Source: Immersiella caudata (lineage: Eukaryota; Ascomycota; Sordariomycetes; Sordariales; Lasiosphaeriaceae). From it: 64,000 bases of DNA. The stretch lies in contig JAULSU010000005.1 of the NCBI GenBank assembly GCA_030512335.1, positions 1,302,001-1,366,000 on the forward strand. The letters run 5' to 3'. This document shows, piece by piece, positions 24,045-35,445 of this stretch; position 1 is the stretch's first letter, and every line of letters begins with the position of its first letter. The translations under genes were made by a program, and so were the position numbers. The notes below the pieces were generated by a model. It worked only from the letters and a program-made list of their open reading frames with translations, did no database searches and had not been told where the DNA came from.

Positions 24045-26173
24045 CTAAGTGGGCAACGAAAATGACGGATTGCGATGGACCGTGGACATCCAAGCCCCTT
24101 TCCTCGGCTCGTCTGACGAGACCTCCGGACGCGACGCATTTTGTCTGAGCCGGGGATTCCGGACGCTCGCCAGAAACCAGAGGGCAAAAGTGACAACGGT
24201 CATTGGAACACAGATCGATACATACAGTTTGAACGCATCGAGTCGGAAATTCCAGGGGCTGGTGATGTCGGGCGTCTCCCTCCATTCCAGAATACCGCTC
24301 TGGAAGAAGGACTGGCCAAGGGGGGTAGATGTGTCAGCTATGGGCACTCTCAACATTTCAGACTCTGTTTTGCAACGACCTACTGCGACGAAGGTTGCGG
24401 GGAGGAAAGCCAAGGCAACCACTGTGAGAACGCGCATCGACGAGGTTTCTTGCTCTGTCCTGTGTGCAATATCCTGCATGGTCAACGCGGATTCTCGGCC
24501 ATGTTCGGCATGCATGCGGTTGGCCTTGAGGTCTTCGACCCGCATCAGCCGATCAGACTGCGCATCGGGCATGTTGTTAGCTAGACGTGAAATAAAGGGA
24601 TGGTAGTGATACATACAAGTGTTTTTCCTTCCTGTAGCATCTTCTGGAGGGAAACCAGCTGGTCCCCTTTTGCTTCCAGACTTTTGATCGAGGTCTTGAG
24701 CTTAGTTAGGAACGGACGTGCAGCCGTTTTGAAGCCCCGGATCCGGTTCTCGCCCAGTCCGGTCGAGCCCGTGAGGTCCATATTGTCCCAGCCGTAGTCA
24801 ACAAGGTCCTGGTGTCGCTCCGCCAGCGCTCTCAAAGCGCCGACCAGCAGCCCAATGGTCAGGATGGCCTCTTCAATCTCTTGACCGGAGACGTGCAATT
24901 TTTGGAGGTCTTTGTAGTCGAACATCCCGCTGAGGGGAGAAACACGATGCGTCATCTCTTCGGCCTTCCTTACGTTGGTACGGCCATGACTCGAGTCAGT
25001 TGCGAAGTAATCCTTGCATCTATGCCAGATTTGGGCCAGCGATCCGTTCCTGATGGGGTCCGGCTTTGCCTTGAAGACGCCCGTTGCCGCTGGCGTCAAG
25101 AATGGGTCCGGTGGCGGAGTAGGAATGCGCAACCGTGAGCCTGGAACAAAGTTTGGTGTAGATACCCAACCAGGATTGTGGATGGGAGCAGTTCTCGCCT
25201 TGACTAAAGTTGGTCTGATGTCCTTGTCCACGTCACGTATGTACCAGCGCCAGCCCTCTTCGCACCATCGGACAGAGGAAAGCAAGATGACCAATGCCAT
25301 CTCGAACAGGCCGACTACATCGTCTCCTTCATGACTCGCTTTTGCCGCAAGTATGTCGGCTGAGTCCTCTGCTATCCGGTGCTGCATAAAATCGTTGCCT
25401 TTTACTGTGATAAAGAACGTTTTCCCTGTAACGACGTCAAACGAGAAATACAGCGCCATTTGTCGTATAAACCATTTTTTATTCGAGGGATTTCTCTCCA
25501 CGCCCCGCAACAGCATAGTTTCGCGTATTTGGAGGCCTGATCTCCCAAGTGCAATGATAGCTGGTTGTCTTGCACTGAGGCTGAGCGTGTCATCGTACCG
25601 GTACTGTGAGAGACAGGCATCGACAGCGATTTCCGACTCGCCAAAAGCAAATATGTTGTCCAGGATTGCGGGATCTGCCTGCTCGTAAGTGAGGAAGAAA
25701 AGAAACATGTGTTTCGTGCAATTCAGTGACGCCCGGGAATGATCCGACTCAACGAAGCTGCGGTGCTGTCAACATCTCACAAGCCAAAATCAAGCATGGC
25801 CAGTGGGAGCTAGAACTAACACAAGACGAAACCACGGGTCTTTCTGGCCTCGTATCAGGTAGCTTCTCAGGCCCGAGGAACTCCTCAGGGTTGTTGAAGT
25901 GAATGCTTCATCAAGTCAGCGGCCACGGTCTCTACCAAACACATCTCGGGGAGCTGTTCAACCTTTATCTCCCGGCAAAATATCCCAACACTTAACCCGA
26001 GCCTTGGAATCGTCGATGGAGAATATCTGTTGCCCATCCTTCTCCAAGCGGTAGACGTAATCGTCTAGAACCGTCCTCGGGTAATTCCTTTTGAGGAGTG
26101 TAGCATGGTGCGGGTATCTGTGTGCCTCCCTGCAAGTCTGCATCAGGCGATCGTATGCGTCAAATTCATCCAT
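24045..26173 (-). CDS. CorA-like membrane protein (fungal CorA-like transporter family)
   Basis: Two 3' exons are secure: about 25740..24617 and 24557..24045, with a 59 bp intron whose branch point is GCTAAC. The long helical part (FLLF-type segment LFFLTYEQADPAILDNIFAFG, later coiled-coil-prone residues) leads to two C-terminal TM helices, MRVLTVVALAFLPATFVAV and LYVSICVPMTVVTFALWFLA. This is the layout of fungal CorA-like proteins; the Mg2+-channel GMN motif is absent, so transport is unproven. The 5' part is less certain. An exon from Met 26173 (MDEFDAYDRLMQTCREAHRY) and a middle piece near 25890 (HFNNPEEFLGPEKLPDTRPE) belong to it, and the segment before FVESDHSRASLNCTKHMF has an acceptor, but I could not join all pieces in frame. 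It may carry a 5' lesion. Confidence 0.75.
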
Positions 26174-27331
26174 TGCGAGTGCAACTCGACGTCTGGTCGC
26201 TTGGTCTAGGCGCGTGGTAGATGTCCCGAAGTGGCGGTCGACGTCATCGAGGAGGACAATGCTTTGGGCTGGGTGTGAATCGGGAACTTGCGCACCGCAC
26301 CTGGCCGCTTAAGACGTCCAAAAACCCTTGAGGCTGCCTGCACAATTGATCGCATCGATCGTCTGAGTGAAGGGACCAAGGGGCTTCGTGTTTGCGGCTC
26401 TTTTGCCAGATCCCAATTGCGCCCTGTTTCGGCGGCAGTTGCGACCTCAGCGGGTGTGGGCCACATTTCTCCTCATGAAGCTGTGGCCGCTCCAAGCACG
26501 TTGGCTTGAGCCACTCCATTGGCCCGGTGAGACGAATGTCTTGGGGGCAGGCCTAGCAGCCCTCATCGAGGTTGGGTGGCAGAACATTGACATGTCGTGC
26601 CTACCTCACTTCCGATGGGCCCACTAAATGCTTGGCGAAGGTGGGGGAAATTGACTTGTGACCAATAGTAGTCGCTTCCGAGGCACCCCTAAAAGCGCAG
26701 TTTGTCAAACGCACAAGGCTCCGCCAAGTAAAAAAATCAAAATGGCGGGCAAAACGAAAAGTGTGGCAGGACTCCAGTGGAACAATGACTGAGCAGACGC
26801 AACGCAAGGCATTGAAGCCCGATGAACAACGCCTCGGATTACCGCGTCACCAAAGCCGGGCGCACACAACAGCACACACACACGTATGCGACAGCCCACA
26901 TTCTGCACATTTTGGATTACTAAACGCTGACTTCTCCTCACTCAAACTCTCCTCCCAATTGGTAGCCTTGTGGTCTCTTCCCACCGAACCGCATGGCCAG
27001 TTCTCACAACTGCCGCAGTGGCGCCCTTTGATTGGCCGGTTATTCTATTTGTGGAACTGAGCTCTTCCTTCTCTGGTCCATGATATCCTTCTCACGTCTC
27101 GAAGTTTGAGGATCTTGTCTTTCTGTTCCTGTATGGCGGATGCCCCAGTCAGTCATATGCGGTGCGGCCGTGACGTTTGCCAACTGAGAGAGAGGTAGCG
27201 CGAGAAATGAGTTGCTCATCACACCTGGGTGAGGGCCTGGGGAAGAAAAAATGCGTAATTTTGTCCGTCTCCCTATTCCAATATCACCGGTCAGTATAAA
27301 GAAATCCTGCTGTTGCTTTGCCTTAACTCAC
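26174..27331. other. No clear gene, about 1.1 kb
   Basis: Upstream region of the CorA-like gene. Many short open frames on both strands without recognisable domains; I see no supported gene. Confidence 0.45.
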
Positions 27332-27619
27332 CTGAACAGTAATGGTGCCGTCCTGAAAGATATACTGGAGCCAGAGCTGGAGGACGTCGCTGCGAATGCG
27401 ATATTCCGGGAAGTAGTCCCAAACTGGGATGCTGGCTTCCATAGCTGCTAGAATGTTCAAGTTGACTTCAGGCGGTGCGGGAAGAATCCCTCGTCTTTGA
27501 ATACTTGTCGTTGCCTCCGTGTTGGGAGGGTGATAGACTGAGGTGGAAGAGAGCTGCATCTCACAAAAAATAGAAAAGACTGGAGATATCATCCACCCTT
27601 TTATCTTCGAGTCCTTCAT
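27332..27619 (-). pseudogene. Hypothetical protein fragment
   Basis: A 96-codon minus-strand exon-like frame (SIFCEMQLSSTSVYHP ... WDYFPEYRIRSDVLQLWLQY) ends at a good GTGAGT donor after QDGTITVQ. A second frame downstream (27222-27040, PHMTDWGIRHTGTERQDPQ) looks like its continuation, but the available acceptors give stop codons, so the join fails. I do not recognise the family. It could be a degraded gene or one with an unusual intron. Confidence 0.35.
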
Positions 27620-28650
27620 CTATACCTGCCAACTCCTCCTCCCCTCTCCTTCTTGACCACCGCTAGCTAGAAAAGCAGTCAATCAGACTCGGAGTTCCCC
27701 GAACAGTCCCCCAATATGCACCAAAACCCAACCGCGGTAACAGAGCAGGTTCAATGTTGCACCACATTGAACGCCTCGACGAAGATATCCCCAAGGGAAA
27801 CGCCACATCTCGGTCGTCCACCACCATCGAAATCACCGGCACGGGAACGGCAAGGCCCGTTGTGGTATCAGAAAGGCAATGGACACTTTCAGCGAACTTG
27901 CACTGCAATTTCACCACTTTTGACCAATCATTGTAAAGTGCGCAGACCGGCTGCCAAAGACATGCACTTGTGTTGCCAGCCATATGCCGGTAGGGTCGAT
28001 GTTTGAGCGAAAGAGGACAAGTGCGGCTCAAAATCGATGTACATAAGTCACCGGGTGTGCTGAGTGGGCAGGATAAGACGTAAGTGGGGGAGGAGCGTGG
28101 CGGCGTAAGAGGCAGGGCGAGCCTTGCCGGGCAAAGTACTTCGCAGAGCCTCATGACCTTGTCTTGTCCAAAGGGAAGACCTTCTCAACGACCCTTGACC
28201 CCATGATGCAACCGAGGGAGGGGCAGATTGATCGTTAATTAGTTGCTTAGGGAACTGCAGTTTCCCGGTCAGCGATCAAGTTGTCAAGAGGGGCGTTGGT
28301 ACAGTGCGGATAGGGCGGAAAATCGCCATAAAGATGCAGGTGGACTCCACAAAAGTTCGGGTGGGCCGGAGAAACGGCCAAAACAACCTCGCCGACAGGG
28401 AGGCGTTGGTTTAGAACTTGAAGAGACTGGCGGGAATGAAGATTCCAGCCTTGGCTTGACAGGCGAAGTATTTCGTCAATTCACATCCCAACACAGAAGG
28501 GTCAGATTAGGACAGCCGCCCTCCCCTGGAAGGACTAGACAAGGGGAAAGGTCACGGTGCCTAGCTGCCTTGCCCTGCAAATGTTGTGTTTGAGCTGGCC
28601 GAGCCGTCAAAGGAGAGGACCTGTTCATCAAACTCTGGTCCATCCCATCA
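27620..28650. other. No clear gene, about 1 kb
   Basis: Open frames on both strands are short and lack domain-like motifs. No repeat or RNA gene recognised. Confidence 0.4.
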
Positions 28651-28940
28651 TTACCCATCATCAAAGTCCACAGCGATTTCCTTCTCCACCAAGTCCTCGA
28701 TGCTCTTCACAAAGGCCAAGTGTGTAGGGTCCTTTGTGACATAATAATCTCTGTCTTCAACAGAGTCAAACTCAATGACGAAGCCGTGGGTCATCCCGTT
28801 CTACAGTTGAGTTAGTACCTATAAAAGCCATTCCCTGGATCGTGCAGACCTACCTACAAGCCCTCGGGTAAATTATCTGAGCCGCCTCTTGAGCGTCTTC
28901 TCAGAGCATAGATGAGGTAGTAGTGTGTCCGGATGAGGGA
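28651..28940 (-). pseudogene. Dabb-domain (stress-responsive A/B barrel) protein remnant
   Basis: The last exon (28800..28651) reads NGMTHGFVIEFDSVEDRDYY, then VTKDPTHLAFVKSIEDLVEK and ends AVDFDDG, which matches the C-terminal half of Dabb proteins. The preceding exon ends GGSDNLPEGL followed by TAG (28856-28854) exactly at a GTAGGT donor; the intron is 28853..28801. Family members commonly have Gln at this spot, so CAG to TAG is the simplest explanation. Further upstream the reading frame shifts (HPDTLLPHLCSEKTLK beside RRRSRGGSDN), and the N-terminal half with its strand motif was not found. Dabb proteins are small dimeric barrels, often of unknown role. Likely a 5'-truncated, inactivated copy. 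Confidence 0.7.
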
Positions 28941-28986
28941 AGGGGGCTATAGCTGGGCTGAATATCCGTCGGGAGAGTCGGCGGGA

Positions 28987-29945
28987 CTAGAGCGGCTGGG
29001 CGAAGAGCAGACGTTCGGATAGAAGCACTTCTTCAAGAAGCTGCGCGATGTTGTCCTCGCCGCCGCGCGGGTCGGGAGCCTCCCAGCCTTCTGTACTGGC
29101 AAAGGCGAAGATGGCGCCGCTCCGATCCTGTAGCTGTGTAGCACAGACCGTCGAGATGTAAAGCCAGGCTGTCTACCCAGCGAAAGCGGACAGCGAGCAG
29201 CGTGTGTAGCAAGTAAGCGTTTAGGTCGGCAGGGTGCAGCGCGCGTACTCTCGACATGAGCAAGATGGGCATCCCTTGTCCGCGCAGGGAGGAGGTTCCC
29301 GAATGCTTTGAGCAGAATGGAGAGTGGGCTGTCCCACAAGTCCGCCGAAACGCAGTAGGTGTCGAACAATAGGCGCGATTCCGGGCTTTCTGGATCTTTG
29401 TGAACCGCCAACCAGGAGGGCGGAGCGACGTTGAACGCCGGGACATAAACCATGGACTGCTAGCCCAAGAGGGCGAATATAAGCAAACGCTGCTCTGGGA
29501 GCGTAGCATCATCCGTCTCAGCAAAGACCTTGGTCACTCCAAGCTGCTCAATGATGTCGTCTACACCGAACCCGCGATTCCCCCGTGTGTAGGCCTCGAC
29601 GATATCGAAGAGTACCGAAAAGGACGAGGCATCGGATATCGGGGTTCCTCGAACCCGAAGACGCGTTACATGTGGAGGGAGACGTGGCTGTTGTAACGCA
29701 AGCCAGGGGGCGCGCCAGCTAAGATCGATCTCGAGACGTGATGAGAGTGCTGCGGAGCGAGCGGTGGACCTCTCGTTCAAGCGATCGGACAAGGACGAAG
29801 TGGAGCGGCTAGTTTGGGGGCGTCGGTCTGCGCGAGGACATCCAAGGTCAGCAACACCACACGGAATGGAGGACAGGACGGTCAATAGCCAGCCTTTGCC
29901 TCGCCTGCTACTGATGCTTCGCGCGCTGAACAAGACTGTCCCCAA
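28987..29945 (-). pseudogene. Conserved fungal hypothetical protein, nonsense and frameshift lesions
   Basis: Minus-strand copy of a widespread fungal family of unknown function. The N-terminal part runs PHVTRLRVRGTPISDASSFS and TLPEQRLLIFALLG. The next codon is TAG (29462-29460) where the pattern LLGWQSM would have Trp. The frame then resumes QSMVYVPAFNVAPPSWLA, then DTYCVSADLWDSPLSILLKA. A shift near 29240 moves it to HPADLNAYLLHTLLAVRFRW, and another to FAFASTEGWEAPDPRGGEDN and EEVLLSERLLFAQPL, ending at 28987. The remaining sequence is well preserved, so inactivation looks recent. The family assignment rests on my memory of the motif pattern, not a search. Confidence 0.7.
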
Positions 29946-30482
29946 TTAGCCTAAACTTCGTGGCCCGGCAAGAATGCGGCCTCGAACCTCGTCTTTTCGC
30001 ATGGTCGTAGGGCACCGTCAACTATCTGCACAATGCTGCCGCAGTCGTCCCAGAGGATTGCGACGGTGTCGACAAAAGGAAGAGAGGCGTTGGGGCGCCA
30101 CTCTTTTACTGCTGTAGCTCGGAGAGCGCCTCCTAGGAGGGCGGCACCTTTCGGTCGCCGTTCAAGCAGACGCGGGTCGATGCGTAGGTTTCACGGGCGC
30201 TTATCGAGTCTCGAGAAAATGCAGTATCCCACACCGCGGTCAATTTTGTGCAGGCTGACTGGTGCAGCTCTGACCAGTGGGACCCAACCCATGACCCCTC
30301 CCCTTCCTGGCGGTGCAGGCCGCTCCCATCGGCGTGGGCCGGTCGGGCCTTCCTAGGTTTGCGCCTTCCACGACCAGGCGACCTCGACAGAGAAAGGCGA
30401 TCAATTCCAGTAAGGAGTACGCCTGGCCTCATCACCTTACACCCACACTCTGGCATTGCGAGTTTTGGTTTCACTGTGTTGC
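29946..30482. other. Intergenic, about 540 bp
   Basis: Divergent 5' region between the minus-strand pseudogene and the plus-strand NLR pseudogene. No supported gene. Confidence 0.5.
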
Positions 30483-33400
30483 ATGAGCCTCTTGCCTTGC
30501 GATGCGGTCGCCAACCCCCCGCCAGGCAGGGGCCCAGAACCCGGTCACCGACAGCGCCACAGAGCCCAACAAAGTCCTATCTGGCAGGCCGCGCTGAACA
30601 AGTGCTACGCCGAGCTGGAAAAGGGCGGAATGAAAGTCGTCACCATCGACAAGGAGATTTGGAGCATCCAGAGCCTCAGCGAGCTGCTCACGCAGATTGA
30701 GGGCCTGGAGAACGCGCAAGGACCTGGATCGCCTGCCTGGACGAAGACGCTGTCGCAGCTCCAACCGGTTCTGTATGGCCTCAGCGACTTCGCCGCCTTA
30801 ACCGCCTGGGTCATAGGCATGAACGGCAAGGTCGCGGCGGTGCTCTGGAGTTCGATTAGGCTGCTTGCCAAAGTTTGTCCAAGTTGCAGAGTTCTCCAGG
30901 TGCCTTTGACTGACGAGAGCACCAGTTTGCCCTGCCTGTCCTACCTGATGTGGTTGGAACCCTCGAGACCTTGCAACAGGCCCATCCTCGGTTGCACAAG
31001 TACAAGGAGGAACTTCCCATGACGCCCACCCTCGAAAAAGCCTTGTTTGAGCTGTATTCTGAGATCATCCTCTTTTGCGCTTATGCTATAACCTTCTTCC
31101 GAAACAACCCAACTGCCGAACCGAAACGGCAAGCCTGGTCCACGTTCAACACTGAGTACTCGCGCGTCATTAGCAATGTTCGGCGGCTTTCTCGCGAGGT
31201 TGATGAGGTTGCTCGCATTGCGAGGCTCTCAAGGCAGGGCTCAACCGAAACAGCGGCGGCTTTCGACGCACTCCAAGGTCTCCGTATCCAAAACAATGCA
31301 GACATTAAGCTGCCATGCTACATTATACCCTACGGACTGAACCTGCGGTTCTTTGGCCGTTCAGACGAGTTAGGAACGCTCAGCGAGCATCTTGACCCGA
31401 GCGGTACGTCTACGCAGCTGAAGGCCATTGGCGTCCATGGGCTTGGCGGCGTGGGAAAATCTCAGCTTGCCTTGCAGTACGCCAACTTGTCGATGGATAG
31501 GTACGCGTTGATTGCGTGGATCCCCTCAGAAAGCCGCATCAAGGTGGTTCAGGGGCTATCGGAACTGGCAAACAAGCTCGGTCTTTCTGAAAATGCAACT
31601 GAGGATGATGCACGGAGTATACAAAAGGTTCGAGACTGGTTGAACAAGATGAAAAGGCCGTTCCTCCTCATCTTTGACAATGTGGATTCGGTGTCGGTTC
31701 TCGATCAGATTTGGCCGGCGAACTCAATGGCGCGTATCATCTTAACCACGAGGAGTCCGTCCCAAGCCTCGAAACGAACCCCGGTGACACTCAACCTTGC
31801 TCCGTTCTCGGTAAAGTCTGGCCATGACGTCTTGCAGTCGCTTACTGGAATTGGGGTGACGGACGAAGATGAAAAGACAGCGGCCGAAGGCCTGTCCCAC
31901 CGCGTTGGAGGCCTGCCCCTTGCATTGGCACAACTCAGCGACTTCATCCGGGATCGAGGGTATTCGTACAGTGAGCTGCTACGTCTATACGACAAATCAG
32001 CGGAAAAGGTGTACGCAAAATCCGGCTGCCCCATGGAATATGAGCATACGGTGCTCACCACGTGGGATCTTTCGTTCCAGAATCTTTCATCAGAGGCTAA
32101 GGCCTTGCAAAACCTCTTGGCTTTCCTCGATCCGGACTCAGTCCTTGAACGGCTCCTCAGCGAGACGAAGGCTGACTTGGAAGGGACCGAATGCGCATTT
32201 TTGCTGGACGAGTTTGAGTGCGCAGCCCTGCCTTCCATTCTCTACCCCATACGTGGTTTGCTAATCGTTTCGGTACAGCTTTGGCGACGTTGTCATGGAA
32301 TTGACACGCACCTCCATGATTGGCAGGTTGTCCACTTCAAAATCGATCTCAATGCACCGCCTCGTGCAGCTCGCGGTTCTCTCGAGGCTGCCAGCGCATG
32401 ATCGAGTCGCAGTCTTTGATCTGGCTGTCGAAATTCTGTATTTCGACTTCCCAAACACTTGGCATTCTCCAGGTGCCCATCAAGGCCACGGCTTTGCCTC
32501 ATGGGAAACCTGCAGCGCTATCTTACCCATGTTAGTCGACTGATCGAGGTCTCCAAGAAGTACCGGATCGTGTCAGCGAAGCCTGAAGTATGGGCAGAGC
32601 TTGTATTCCGTACAGGGACGTACGTATCTTTTGCCTAACCTTATCCTGAACAGCCAGTTAACATGCACTTTAGTTATCTCTGGGAAAAAGAACAACCATC
32701 TCTAGCCCGCTCCATGTTCGAGTTCGGCCTCGGAGTCGACAACCTACCCAAGCCGCTGGCGGCACAAGCTCATCGACTCCTTGGTCACATCAACTTGGAC
32801 CTGGCACGACCTCGTGCCGCTCTTGCCGCATACTCGCAGACTCTGAGCATTCGTACCGAACTCGAACCCCCAGAGTCACCACCCATCGCCGACATCCTAG
32901 ACTCACTCGCTTGCTCCAACGTGGAGATAGGGGACGTCGCCACGGCCGCCGCGCAACTTGACCGCGCCACTGCGATCCACTAAGCACACGATCCCTCTCA
33001 GATGTCTCGCACCCTCGCAATCCGCGCTATGCAACGTCTCCGCGCCGGTGATGCCGACGGCGCGCTGGACGCCCTCGGTCGGTGCTGGCAGCTCCAGGGA
33101 ATGGACCAAGCGCAAATCGAAGCGTCGCGATATCCCAAACACAGCGGCGACATCATGCTCTTCGCACGCATCTACTGGCTCTAAGGACGCCAGACCGAGG
33201 CCAAAGAGCTAGTATCACGGAGCATCGTGATGCGCAAGCAGGCGTTTGGGCAAGCTGGGGGGCCTCGCGTGGCAGACTCGTTGTTCACGCTGGCGAGGAT
33301 GTTGGACGAAAGCGGGGAGCATGTGCTTGCAGCACGAGCGCTCCGGGAGGTAGTTGACATGTGTGATCGGGATGATGGTGCCCCAGTGATGAGACCCCAC

Positions 33401-33583
33401 CTGGCTAGGGCGCTTTGGTTCCTGGCTAATGTGGAGGAGAGGCTTCGGGACGATGGAAAGGCGGGGGCGGAGATACTACGGGCGAGAGCTAGGGATCTGA
33501 GGGGAAGAGTTGAAGAGCGAGAATGGGAAGATGAGGATAGTGATGAAGGGTTCTCGAGGCTTGTTGGTTGGATGCTGTGGTAG
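30483..33583 (+). pseudogene. NB-ARC/TPR NLR-like protein, inactivated
   Basis: Exons 30483..30872, 30926..32217, 32279..32619 and 32674..33583 follow good splice sites (introns 53, 61 and 54 bp). After an N-terminal helical region comes an NB-ARC ATPase: Walker A GLGGVGKSQLALQYA, Walker B PFLLIFDNVDS, RIILTTRSPSQ, GLPLALAQLSDFIRDR. The C-terminus resembles TPR-containing partners (QAHRLLGHINLDLARPRAAL; ASRYPKHSGDIMLFARIYWL; GPRVADSLFTLARMLDESGE). Three lesions are present: a one-base loss in CCC at 32526-32528 (ILP to HVSRL shift), TAA at 32981-32983, and TAA at 33182-33184, all within otherwise continuous frame. NB-ARC/TPR proteins are fungal NLRs proposed to sense non-self and trigger responses. 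This copy is almost certainly a recent pseudogene. Confidence 0.85.
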
Positions 33584-33984
33584 GTTTTTGGGCTTTAGCA
33601 CTGAGTTCCTCAGCACTTGGGTTTTTTCGTTGTGTTGCCATGCTTTCACTGAGGCACCTGATCGCGAGGCTTCGGTCCTGCATTCAGGGTTGTGTTGTTG
33701 ACGCTGTGCCCCTGGTATTCCATACACCTCTGCCGCACAGCCACAGAGACCCCTTTTCAACTCCCGAACTTTGCAGTTTTCGTACTTCTTCCCACCTCTA
33801 TAAGCTCGCGGAGACTTGCGATCTAGTGATTATCGACATGAGGCGATTCCCATCAGTAAATCATCCAAACCATCTCTATCCTACCTCCGCAAGGATATTT
33901 TCCCCCATCCTTCAACTCTCTTGGTCGAATTCCGAGCCAGGGTCTACTAGCCGACATAGTCAAATCGCATATGCAACCGAATTG
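33584..33984. other. Intergenic, 400 bp
   Basis: Convergent 3' flanks of the NLR pseudogene and the minus-strand TM-protein pseudogene. No supported feature. Confidence 0.6.
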
Positions 33985-35060
33985 TCACCGCAGCCGCCGC
34001 AGCCGAACCAGCTCCGCTAATTCACGCAAGTCGGCAACGACTTCCGTGTCATCACTCGCAACAGGTTCCTTCCAGGCCTTCCAGGCTACCCAAGACTGAA
34101 ATGCCGTCCCGCCCAAACTCAATATGCCAACGGCATTAGATATTAATAGCGCAACCAGGGCTACGGCAAAGATGTTGCTGTCCGACGCTTGCCATTTGAT
34201 CCATCGTTCGAATCTGTTGCGGGGCGGGCGATCGAGGACAAAGGCATGCAGCGCTGCGAGCCGATCGCCCCAATAAAGATACTCGAGATTGTCTGCGTCG
34301 TCAAAGATCATGTAGCCCTCAGGCTGGGAACAATCCTCATCGAAGACAGACTTGGCGGTCAGCCTCTCCAGGATGCGGCTCGAACGGTGGTCATCGAAGT
34401 AGAAATGGATGGCCTGGATAGAGCGAAGCGTCTCAGCGAGAATACGCAGGAGGAGACAGCCCCTGGGTGACAAATGGATGTCAGGATGACCATAGGCGGA
34501 ATAGGTAGATGTGGAAATACATACTTCTCAAGGCAAGCCAAGACTCGGTCCTCCTTCTCGAATTTCTTTTGCTTGAGGTGATCCAGCTGTGCCTTGAAGA
34601 ATGCGGTGCAGTGGAAGATTTAGAGGGCAGGCCCGTCGGGGTGAGATTGATCGAGGAGCAAGTGGCAAGCGAGATCGTCAGTCCCTTTGAACGACCTGTT
34701 GCAGCGCGCCCTGAGCTTCCAGGCCTTGATCGCGTTGCGGCTCTCCATGGCCGCTTTCACGGGGCCGGCTACGGCTGGCACCCTTGGGAAGCATCGGGAA
34801 ACAAAGTCGACGAAGCGTTCATGAGAATGCCACGTGTGCCACGAGCCGGTGCAATCCAGCATGACATGGCGCGAACGGATATTTCGAGGGATATTTCTAG
34901 CTGCTTCCTTCCGTAGCCCCGCATTGAGCAGTGCGCCGAGCTGCGCAATGGCTCGGTCAAGGGTGAGGGTAGGGTCGTCGCGAAGGGCCTGGACAGCAAG
35001 CAGGATGTCGTCGTGGGTGATGGCAGCCGGTAGCCCGGAGACGGCGCCACCCTTCAGCAT
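33985..35060 (-). pseudogene. Fungal single-TM protein of unknown function, one nonsense codon
   Basis: Two exons on the minus strand, 35060..34525 and 34462..33985, with a 62 bp intron (GTATGT donor). The N-terminal region includes HDDILLAVQALRDDPTLTLD and FKGTDDLACHLLLDQSHPDG. The C-terminal part has YLYWGDRLAALHAFVLDRPP, then a TM segment (FAVALVALLISNAVGILSL) and FQSWVAWKAWKEP, a layout shared by a large fungal family often found beside HET/NLR genes. The first exon is interrupted by TAA at 34620-34618, just after HPDGPAL and before IFHCTAFFKAQL, where an aromatic residue (Tyr) would fit the pattern. The 5' end overlaps the tail of the RNase H remnant, and the Met at 35060 may or may not be the original start. 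Confidence 0.7.
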
Positions 35061-35064
35061 CCCA

Positions 35065-35445
35065 CGGCCGGAATTGTAGAGCGGCGATGACGGCGCGCAG
35101 CTTCGCTCGGTTCGATGTGTGCTCGATGGGCTCGTCGTAGGGCCCTTCCATCTCGAGGCGAAATGCGATGCTACCCGTTACTTCCTGCTATTCTTTGAGG
35201 CCGAGGAATGGGAACGTAACTGGCGTGGGTTGGGACTTGAGGTCGATGCTTGGAGTGCCTTTGAAAGACAACGCGCAGCCGGCAACGGGGACTTCATACT
35301 TTCTGTTGTGTCGGCCATTGTTGACGCACGATCCATCGATAACAAACAGGATTTCGCGGCTGTTGAAACGGTTGACGAACCGAGGGTACGGCGATCGATC
35401 GGGGGCGCACACTGTCTGGAGGGGATAGTGGACTTCGGGCGCCAA
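35065..35445 (-). pseudogene. RNase H-like protein, truncated
   Basis: Minus-strand frame with RNase H features: PYPRFVNRFNSREILFVIDG, where the Asp of VIDGSCVNNG is the first catalytic acid, then AGCALSF, FRLEMEGPYDEP and TSNRAKLRAVIAALQFRPW, which carries the helix with the usual acidic residue replaced (NRAEL is NRAKL here). A TAG at 35190-35188 interrupts the frame between the two parts. After RPWDAEGW the homology ends, so the second half with the TDSEYV and later catalytic residues is missing. The 3' end abuts the TM-protein gene. The upstream open frame to 35847 has no RNase H similarity. Loss of two catalytic positions plus truncation indicate it is inactive. Confidence 0.7.

Noticed and set aside
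30456..30482. Open frame extended upstream of the NB-ARC gene's Met
   Set aside because: The extension begins without ATG and shows no family pattern; the ATG at 30483 is preferred.
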